DNA of 6,103 nucleotides from NCBI GenBank assembly GCA_028716305.1, contig JAQUQA010000077.1, forward strand, positions 1 through 6,103, read 5' to 3'. The translations under genes and the position numbers were made by a program. The notes beneath the pieces are model-generated. The model did no database searches, had not been told where the DNA came from, and saw only the letters and a program-made list of their open reading frames with translations. Of this stretch, positions 1-5,060 are shown one piece after another (positions within the stretch are counted from its first letter, which is position 1; every line of letters starts with the position of its first letter). This DNA comes from Candidatus Omnitrophota bacterium. Lineage in GTDB: Bacteria; Omnitrophota; Gorgyraeia; Gygaellales; Profunditerraquicolaceae.

Positions 1-605
1 TTTTCGGAAAAAACCTTGCGCACCAGAGAATAACCGTTGGAATGCAGGCCGCTTGCCTCCAGCCCGATCACCAGGTCCCCGGCCCGGATCGCGGAACCGT
101 CAATGATCTTCTTTCTTTCGGCTACCCCCACGCAAAAACCGGCAATATCATAATCCCCCGGTTTGTACATACCGGGCATCTGGGCGGTTTCTCCTCCGAT
201 CAGGGAACATCCGGACTGGATACAGCCCCGGTTTAATCCTTTAACGATATCCACCAGGGTTTTTTCCTTCAGCTTGCTGTAAGCGATATAGTCCAGGAAA
301 AATAACGGTTCCGCCCCTGTGCAAAGGATGTCGTTAACATTCATCGCCACGGCATCGATCCCGACCGTATCGTGTTTACCCGCCAAAATGGCGATGCGTA
401 ATTTGGTGCCCACTCCGTCGGCTGAAGAAACCAATACCGGCTGCCGGAAATTATCTTTGGCAAACTTAAAGAAACTGCCGAATCCCCCGATATCCCGCAG
501 CACCTCGCCGCGGAATGAACTTCTGACCAGAGACTTGATCTTTGTCTTAAAGATCCCGGCCCGCTTAATATCTACGCCTGCCTGCTTGTATGTCAGGTTA
601 GTCAA
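1..605 (-). CDS. purM: Phosphoribosylformylglycinamidine cyclo-ligase (AIR synthetase), N-terminal 201 codons, runs off the left edge
   Basis: PurM catalyses step 5 of purine synthesis in the cytoplasm: FGAM + ATP gives AIR + ADP + Pi. The visible part has the expected PurM motifs: YKQAGVDIKRAG (residues 6-17), SADGVGTKL (61-69, part of the ATP/substrate site), GIDAVAMNVNDI with CTGAEPLFFLDY (82-106), LIGGETAQMPGMY (135-147) and ASGLHSNGYSLVR (184-196). PurM is usually about 340 residues, so roughly the last 140 lie outside the window. The start is TTG at 605-603. An in-frame TAA lies only two codons upstream (611-609), the next in-frame ATG is deep inside conserved sequence, and a strong AAAGGAG site sits 6 bases before the TTG. 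It is the last visible gene of the cluster, 110 bases after purF. Family assignment is secure; the TTG start is well supported but not proven. Confidence 0.96.
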   Translation of the reverse strand, partial: MTNLTYKQAGVDIKRAGIFKTKIKSLVRSSFRGEVLRDIGGFGSFFKFAKDNFRQPVLVSSADGVGTKLRIAILAGKHDTVGIDAVAMNVNDILCTGAEPLFFLDYIAYSKLKEKTLVDIVKGLNRGCIQSGCSLIGGETAQMPGMYKPGDYDIAGFCVGVAERKKIIDGSAIRAGDLVIGLEASGLHSNGYSLVRKVFSE

Positions 606-611
606 TGATTA

Positions 612-618
612 CTCCTTT
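612..618 (-). promoter_or_regulatory. Ribosome binding site of purM
   Basis: On the minus strand AAAGGAG lies 6 bases upstream of the TTG codon at 605-603. It is a near-perfect Shine-Dalgarno sequence and fixes the unusual TTG start, since no ATG or GTG is available between the upstream in-frame stop and the first conserved PurM motif. Confidence 0.8.
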
Positions 619-653
619 GCTTGGAATATAGCAACCACTTAGTTGTGCATTGG

Positions 654-716
654 CGTGTTTCGTGTTTAGCGTTTTACGCTTTAGTTTTGCCTTTTGCGCT
701 TTGAGTTTTACGCTTT
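654..716 (-). repeat. Degenerate heptamer tandem array in the purF-purM gap
   Basis: Nine consecutive 7-base units can be laid out without indels. On the transcribed strand each has a run of three or four A followed by a variable GC-rich part: AAAGCGT, AAAACTC, AAAGCGC, AAAAGGC, AAAACTA, AAGCGTA, AAACGCT, AAACACG, AAACACG. The array begins at the purF stop codon (one shared base) and ends 49 bases before the purM start. It contains TAA triplets, so unlike the arrays in purQ and purL it would not be harmless in every reading frame. The remaining gap (606-653) holds the purM ribosome binding site and nothing else I recognise. There is no spacer structure, and therefore no CRISPR. Function is unknown. 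Confidence 0.75.
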
Positions 717-2167
717 TATATTCCTTGCCCACAGCAGCGTTTCTCCAGGGAAAACTTGCCCGCGGACCTGCTGAAGATCACCGGGTACTTTCCTGTCCAG
801 CAGGAAGTGCAGTATTGGTCATTGGGATGCTTCAGGCAGCCCAACATCCCCTCCAGGCTTAAATACCCCAGACTGTCCACTTCCAAATATTGCCTGATCT
901 TTTCCAGCGACGCATATTTATTGGCGATCAGTTCCGAGGCGCGGTGAAAATCGATACCGTAAAAACAGGGGAAACGATGCGGCGGACAGGAGATCCGCAG
1001 ATGGACCTCCTTGACCCCGGCCTTGCGCAGGTTACGCACCCTGATCTTGGATGTGGTCCCGCGCACGATCGAATCGTCGACGATCACGATCCTCTTGCCC
1101 TTTAACACGCCTCTTAAAAGATTAAACTTTACGCGTACCCCCAGGTCCCGCGAATCCTGGGCCGGTTGGATAAAAGTCCTTCCAACGTAATGGTTACGAA
1201 TGATCCCCATCTCTAAAGGTATCCCGGATTCCTTGGAATACCCCAGCGCCGCGGAAAACCCCGAATCCGGCACCGGCACCACAAAATCCGCATCGGCCGG
1301 ATACTCCCTGGCCAATTGTTCTCCCAGCCGGCGCCTGACCGAGTGCACGGTCTCGCCGAAAACTATTGAGTCCGGCCGGGAAAAATAAACATGTTCGAAG
1401 GCGCAGAAAGAAAATTTATCCTTGCGCCGCAGCTCTTTGGGCTTAATTGATTTTACTCCCGAACCATTGATGAAAACGATCTCTCCGGGCTCGATCTCCC
1501 GGATAAATTTTGCCCCGATCAGGTCAAAGGCGCAGGTCTCCGATGCCAGGCACCAGCTTGCCCCCAGGCGACCCAGGCAAAGCGGCCGGAAACCAAAAGG
1601 ATCCCGCACGCCGATCAGGGTGCGCTCGTCCATCATTACCAGCGAATAAGCCCCTTTGATCTTTTTAAGGGCATCGACCAGGCTGTCTTTAAGATTCTTC
1701 GATCTGCTCCTGGCCATCAGATGAATGATGATTTCCGAGTCGGTGGTAGTCTGAAAGATAGAACCGCTCTGTTCCAGATACTGGCGCAGCTCCAGGGAAT
1801 TAATCAGGTTGCCGTTATGCGCAATGCAGATCGAACCCTTGGCGAAATCGATCAAAAGCGGCTGGGCATTCTTCAGGACGCTGGACCCGGTAGTCGAATA
1901 ACGCACGTGGCCAACCGCCATGTTGCCTTTAAGCCGGTTAAGGATCTGTTCATTAAAGACATCGCTGACCAGCCCCATATCTTTATGGACGGTAAGCATG
2001 CCTTTATGGTTGGTGACAATACCGCAGGCCTCTTGACCCCGGTGCTGTAAGGCATAAAGCCCCAGATAAGTAAGCCAGCTGGCCTGCCGATGGTTAAAAA
2101 CACCGAAGAGCCCGCAAAATTCCCGCGGCGCATCATCGATCTCGCGATCAAATCTCTGCCTGTTCAT
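716..2167 (-). CDS. purF: Amidophosphoribosyltransferase (glutamine PRPP amidotransferase), canonical form
   Basis: PurF catalyses the first committed step of purine synthesis: PRPP + glutamine + water gives 5-phosphoribosylamine + glutamate + PPi. The 483 residues match the usual length of the Bacillus-type enzyme. An N-terminal propeptide of 17 residues precedes the Ntn-hydrolase nucleophile Cys18 (REF|CGLFG), which must be exposed by cleavage. Glutaminase motifs follow: QHRGQEACGI (41-50), GHVRYSTTGSS (86-96), HNGNLIN (117-123) and TDSE (142-145). The phosphoribosyltransferase domain has PDSG (300-303) and the PRPP loop VIVDDSIVRGTT (361-372). Cys255, Cys401, Cys453 and Cys456 correspond to the four [4Fe-4S] ligands known from Bacillus PurF. 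The start follows the paralogue's stop by 11 bases and has an AGGGGG site 7 bases upstream, which supports the propeptide length. The family is normally feedback-inhibited by purine nucleotides. Confidence 0.97.
   Translation of the reverse strand: MNRQRFDREIDDAPREFCGLFGVFNHRQASWLTYLGLYALQHRGQEACGIVTNHKGMLTVHKDMGLVSDVFNEQILNRLKGNMAVGHVRYSTTGSSVLKNAQPLLIDFAKGSICIAHNGNLINSLELRQYLEQSGSIFQTTTDSEIIIHLMARSRSKNLKDSLVDALKKIKGAYSLVMMDERTLIGVRDPFGFRPLCLGRLGASWCLASETCAFDLIGAKFIREIEPGEIVFINGSGVKSIKPKELRRKDKFSFCAFEHVYFSRPDSIVFGETVHSVRRRLGEQLAREYPADADFVVPVPDSGFSAALGYSKESGIPLEMGIIRNHYVGRTFIQPAQDSRDLGVRVKFNLLRGVLKGKRIVIVDDSIVRGTTSKIRVRNLRKAGVKEVHLRISCPPHRFPCFYGIDFHRASELIANKYASLEKIRQYLEVDSLGYLSLEGMLGCLKHPNDQYCTSCWTGKYPVIFSRSAGKFSLEKRCCGQGI
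1056..1079. repeat. 24-base exact direct repeat, copy 1 (PRPP-loop codons of purF)
   Basis: This stretch encodes DDSIVRGT in purF and is identical over 24 bases to 2540-2563 in the upstream PurF-like gene. The flanking bases differ on both sides. The two proteins are otherwise strongly diverged, so the same synonymous codon is used at every position of this loop. It may reflect protein constraint plus codon preference, or a short gene-conversion tract. Confidence 0.75.
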
Positions 2168-2174
2168 TTAAAGG

Positions 2175-2180
2175 CCCCCT
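2175..2180 (-). promoter_or_regulatory. Ribosome binding site of purF
   Basis: AGGGGG on the minus strand lies 7 bases before the ATG at 2167-2165. It overlaps the TAG stop of the upstream PurF-like gene (2181-2179), so the two genes are probably translationally coupled. It supports the start that gives a 17-residue propeptide. Confidence 0.7.
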
Positions 2181-3582
2181 ATTTTTTTAAAGGCTCCTCG
2201 CCTGTCCAACAGTAGTGACAAAGGCTTTCCTTGGGTAAACCGATGGCCGAAATCATATCGCTTAATCTTTGGTATTTCAGGGTGGTTACCCCCAGGTCCT
2301 TGGCGATCCATTCTACCATTTTTTTATATTCGGGTGAGTCCTCATCCAGGTACTCCGGGATATCATGGATATCTTTGCCCTCGATGGCACGGATGGCCCG
2401 GCGCGCGGCCAACTCATTCAGGGTGCGGGTCGAATAGTTGAATTTACAGGGAAACAAAAGCGGCGGGCAGGCAATCCGAAAATGGATCTCCTTTATGCCG
2501 CATTCGCGCAGCTTCTGGATGGTATAGTTCTTCAGCTGTGTCCCGCGCACGATCGAATCGTCGCAAAACACGATACGGTTACCTTTGATGATCTCCGGTA
2601 TCGGCAGGAGCTTCATCTTCGCCACCAGGTCACGGCGGTCCTGGGAGGCAGGTATGTAGCTGCGGTCAAAACCCGGAGTATATTTTACCAGCGATCTGCG
2701 AAAAGGCACCTTTGATTTCATGGCATAACCTATGGCGTGGGTCGTCCCGGAATCGGGTATGCCGCTGACGATGTCTACCTCAATATCATCCCTTTGCGCC
2801 AGGCAGCCGCCGCACTTTTCCCTGACTACCTCGACATTGATCCCTTCATAATTAGAAGCCGGGAAACCGGTATAGATCCACAAGAAACTGCAGACCTGGC
2901 TGCACTTATTACCTTTGCGTTTCGCCTTCATCCCGGACTCATCCAGCATAACCACTTCCCCTGGCTGAATGTATTTTTCGATTTTGAACCCGAGATTCCC
3001 GAAAGCGGATGTTTCCGTGGTTACCGCCCAGACGGTGTTCCTGCGGCCGACGATCAACGGAGAATAGCCGAGCCTGTCCCGCGCCGCGTAAATCCCGTCC
3101 TTATTCAACAGGAGCAATGAACAAGAGCCCCGGATTTTCGAAAACATAAAATCGATGCCTTCGATAATGGTCTTGCCGTGCAGAATGAGCTTTGCCGCCA
3201 GTTCCGTCAGGTTTACGTGTCCGTCGCTGATCTCGCTGAAGGAATAACCCCGTAAGCAAAGTTCCTTTGCCAGTTCATCCGCGTTATCGATAAAACCGTT
3301 GGTGACGATGGCAAACGGGCCGAATTTAGAATTTACCACGATCGGCTGCTCATCATGGGCGCTGATCACGCCGATGCCCTTATTACCCTGCATCTTCTTG
3401 TAATCTTCATAAAACTTTGTTTTAAACTGGCTGCCCTTGATATCATGTATCTTGCGTGTCAACTCCTTGCCGAAAACCGCCAAGCCGGCAAATTGCGCCC
3501 CCAGGTGCGAATGATAATCGGTGCCATAAAACAAATCATCCAGGCAGTTCCTTCTGCAGACCACTCCAAAGATACCGCTCAT
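2179..3582 (-). CDS. PurF-like amidophosphoribosyltransferase paralogue with Ser in place of the catalytic Cys
   Basis: This 467-residue protein aligns along its length with PurF but is clearly a different subfamily. It starts MSGIFGVV, so the residue exposed after Met removal is Ser (codon AGC), where PurF has the Cys nucleophile of the glutaminase. Other glutamine-site motifs are also altered: the region of GHVRYSTTG reads GVISAHDEQP (71-80), HNGNL reads TNGFI (94-98), and the TDSE region reads NLTE (124-127). The transferase half is intact, with GIPDSGTTHAIGY (274-286) and PRPP loop VFCDDSIVRGTQ (338-349). Cys231, Cys379, Cys455 and Cys458 match the PurF iron-sulfur ligands. I recall related proteins (FYGTDYHSHLG type) in Bacteroidetes and other bacteria that also have a normal PurF. 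It may be an ammonia-dependent transferase or a partner of PurF; its reaction is not established. It sits directly between purQ and purF with a good ribosome binding site and no sign of decay. Confidence 0.9.
   Translation of the reverse strand: MSGIFGVVCRRNCLDDLFYGTDYHSHLGAQFAGLAVFGKELTRKIHDIKGSQFKTKFYEDYKKMQGNKGIGVISAHDEQPIVVNSKFGPFAIVTNGFIDNADELAKELCLRGYSFSEISDGHVNLTELAAKLILHGKTIIEGIDFMFSKIRGSCSLLLLNKDGIYAARDRLGYSPLIVGRRNTVWAVTTETSAFGNLGFKIEKYIQPGEVVMLDESGMKAKRKGNKCSQVCSFLWIYTGFPASNYEGINVEVVREKCGGCLAQRDDIEVDIVSGIPDSGTTHAIGYAMKSKVPFRRSLVKYTPGFDRSYIPASQDRRDLVAKMKLLPIPEIIKGNRIVFCDDSIVRGTQLKNYTIQKLRECGIKEIHFRIACPPLLFPCKFNYSTRTLNELAARRAIRAIEGKDIHDIPEYLDEDSPEYKKMVEWIAKDLGVTTLKYQRLSDMISAIGLPKESLCHYCWTGEEPLKK
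2540..2563. repeat. 24-base exact direct repeat, copy 2 (PRPP-loop codons of the PurF-like gene)
   Basis: Identical to 1056-1079 in purF and in the same orientation, 1484 bases apart. It encodes the DDSIVRGT PRPP-binding loop. The bases immediately outside differ between copies. Confidence 0.75.
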
Positions 3583-3590
3583 AAGATATT

Positions 3591-3596
3591 CTCCTT
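3591..3596 (-). promoter_or_regulatory. Ribosome binding site of the PurF-like gene
   Basis: AAGGAG on the minus strand lies 8 bases before the ATG at 3582-3580. It overlaps the purQ stop TAA (3597-3595). It confirms that the protein starts at Met-Ser, with no room for a PurF-type propeptide, and so confirms the Ser at the nucleophile position. Confidence 0.8.
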
Positions 3597-4401
3597 AGAA
3601 ATTGTTCCTGGCAAAATTTACCCCGTTTTGAAAGATCTTCATCCCGTCACCGGGTTTCTTATCCACCCCCAAGGTCCAATGCGGGTGGTGCTCGTGGAAA
3701 ATATTACGCTCCGGATGAGGCATCAACCCCAGGATCCTTCCGCTAGGATCGCAGATACCTGCAATATTGTCTTCTGAGCCATTGGGATTGCACGGATAAA
3801 CACAAGCCGTATCCATCCGTTCATCGCAATAGCGAAAAACTACCTGATTGTTTTTTATCAGCCGCTCACTGACCGACTTGTCGGCAGAGATAAATTTTCC
3901 TTCCCCATGCGCCACCGGCAGAGAGATCATCTCCGGCAGATTTCTTGTCCAGACGCATTTATTTTCCGTGGTTCGTGGTCCGTGGTCCGTGGTCCGTAAA
4001 TGCACCCAGCGGTCTTCGAATTTTCCCGAATCGTTAATAGTCAGGGTCGCCTCCTGGGTAAAGGTTTCGTCCCCGGGAAGGATCCCGGCCTTGACCAGGA
4101 CCTGGAATCCGTTACAAATACCGATAATCAATTTCCCCTGGCTGATGAAACGCCGCAGCGAGTCTTTTAATTTAAAGCGCAATTCATTGGCCTGGATCTT
4201 GCCCGCGGCGACATCATCGCCGTAACTGAATCCTCCGGGGATAGCCAGGATCTGATACTGGTCCAGGAGCCCTGAATTGCCGACAAGCTGATTAATATGC
4301 ATTGATTCGACCAGCGCCCCCGCCGCGGCGAAGGCAAACGCCGTCTCCCGGTCGCAATTTGTCCCGGCTGTCCTTAAAATGCAGGTCTTAGGTTTTTTCA
4401 T
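3595..4401 (-). CDS. purQ: Phosphoribosylformylglycinamidine synthase, glutaminase subunit PurQ
   Basis: PurQ hydrolyses glutamine and passes ammonia to PurL, which converts FGAR to FGAM with ATP (step 4). It is a class I (triad) glutamine amidotransferase. The nucleophile is Cys96 in GICNGFQ (94-100), and His229 and Glu231 in MPHPERN complete the triad. Other family motifs are LRTAGTNCDRET (9-20), IPGGFSYGDD (54-63), PVAHGEGKF (162-170) and NPNGSEDNIAGICDP (205-219). At 268 residues it is longer than the roughly 227-residue Bacillus PurQ. Residues 136-146 (RTTDHGPRTTE) are encoded by a heptamer tandem repeat and look like an inserted surface loop between the RWVHL and KCVWTR segments. The start overlaps the end of the LOG gene by 14 bases and has only a weak, A-rich upstream site, so translation may be coupled to the gene before it. 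Confidence 0.97.
   Translation of the reverse strand: MKKPKTCILRTAGTNCDRETAFAFAAAGALVESMHINQLVGNSGLLDQYQILAIPGGFSYGDDVAAGKIQANELRFKLKDSLRRFISQGKLIIGICNGFQVLVKAGILPGDETFTQEATLTINDSGKFEDRWVHLRTTDHGPRTTENKCVWTRNLPEMISLPVAHGEGKFISADKSVSERLIKNNQVVFRYCDERMDTACVYPCNPNGSEDNIAGICDPSGRILGLMPHPERNIFHEHHPHWTLGVDKKPGDGMKIFQNGVNFARNNF
3965..3997 (-). repeat. Heptamer tandem array inside purQ
   Basis: The plus strand reads TCCGTGG about 4.7 times with one mismatch (second unit TTCGTGG). On the coding strand the unit is CCACGGA. Three units (21 bases) encode the 7-residue peptide PRTTDHG, so any reading frame gives the same peptide in rotation, and the unit contains no stop on either strand. It covers PurQ residues 135-146, between two conserved blocks. 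Confidence 0.85.
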
Positions 4402-5047
4402 AGAATCTTTTTATGGTCGATACTACTTCCCGGGGATCATCGGTCTGGGTAAAGATATCCAGGTCTTTCTTTCTGATGTTCCCGGTTTTTAAAACACTGT
4501 GTTTAAGCCACTCGATCAGGTCATGCCAATATTCCCTGCCCATCATGATCACCGGGAAGTTGCCGATACGCTCTGTCTGGATCAGGTTCAACGATTCAAA
4601 CAGCTCATCCAGCGTGCCGAAGCCTCCGGGCATGATCACAAAGGCCTTGGCATATTTAACAAACATTACTTTCCTGACGAAAAAGTAACGAAAATCTATC
4701 AGGGTATCCACGTATTTATTCGATTTCTGCTCGGAAGGAATATGGATGTTCAACCCCACGGATTGGCCGTTGGCCCGCCTGGCGCCTTTATTACCCGCCT
4801 CCATGATACCGGGACCGCTGCCGGTAATGATGGCAAAACCCTCTTTCGCCAACAGGTAAGCTGTCTCTTCCGCCAATTTATAATATTTATTACCGGGTTT
4901 TATGCGGCTGCCGCCAAAGATAGAAACCGCTTTTCCCACCTGGGAAAGGACCTCGAAACCTTCCACGAATTCCGACATAATCCGGAAGACCCGCCAGGTT
5001 TCTTCTTGCGTAAAATCATCTTCGATCATAATTCGATTCTTTGCCAT
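4388..5047 (-). CDS. LOG-family protein (TIGR00730 / lysine decarboxylase-like fold), putative nucleotide 5'-monophosphate phosphoribohydrolase
   Basis: The 219-residue protein has the Rossmann-type signatures of the LOG family: FGGSRIKPG (44-52), GSGPGIMEAGNKGA (76-89), the RK pair at 125-126, and the diagnostic PGGFGTLDE (140-148) whose glutamate is part of the active site. Members once misnamed lysine decarboxylases hydrolyse the N-glycosidic bond of nucleoside 5'-monophosphates (cytokinin ribotides in plants; AMP, GMP or pyrimidine nucleotides in bacteria), giving base and ribose 5-phosphate. The substrate here cannot be read from sequence. No signal peptide or membrane segment is seen, so it is cytoplasmic. 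It starts 13 bases after purL with a GAGGGG site 5 bases before the ATG and overlaps purQ by 14 bases, so it is embedded in the operon. That supports a nucleotide-related role rather than hormone synthesis, but this is inference. Confidence 0.9.
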   Translation of the reverse strand: MAKNRIMIEDDFTQEETWRVFRIMSEFVEGFEVLSQVGKAVSIFGGSRIKPGNKYYKLAEETAYLLAKEGFAIITGSGPGIMEAGNKGARRANGQSVGLNIHIPSEQKSNKYVDTLIDFRYFFVRKVMFVKYAKAFVIMPGGFGTLDELFESLNLIQTERIGNFPVIMMGREYWHDLIEWLKHSVLKTGNIRKKDLDIFTQTDDPREVVSTIKRFYEKT

Positions 5048-5052
5048 GGGTA

Positions 5053-5058
5053 CCCCTC
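5053..5058 (-). promoter_or_regulatory. Probable ribosome binding site of the LOG-family gene
   Basis: GAGGGG on the minus strand, 5 bases before the ATG at 5047-5045 and just after the purL stop at 5063-5061. The match is moderate and the spacing is a little short. Confidence 0.5.
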
Positions 5059-5060
5059 TC

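Noticed and set aside
625..630. TATATT on the minus strand as a -10 box for purM
   Set aside because: The position 17 bases upstream reads CCAATG, a poor match to a -35 box, and purM fits the operon.
632..645. Small inverted repeat (CAAC/GTTG) in the purF-purM gap as a terminator
   Set aside because: The stem is only 4 base pairs, and no U-run follows on the transcribed strand.
654..716. Possible CRISPR array
   Set aside because: Units are 7 bases in direct tandem with no spacers. The same holds for the arrays in purQ and purL.
2179..3582. The PurF-like gene as a pseudogene
   Set aside because: The frame is fully open over 467 codons, the ribosome binding site is good, and the PRPP loop and all four cluster cysteines are intact. 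Loss of glutaminase residues is selective rather than decay.
2365..3777. Several plus-strand open frames of 116 to 140 codons
   Set aside because: They lie opposite the PurF-like gene and purQ and are explained as shadows of GC-rich codon use. Their products have no domain-like features.
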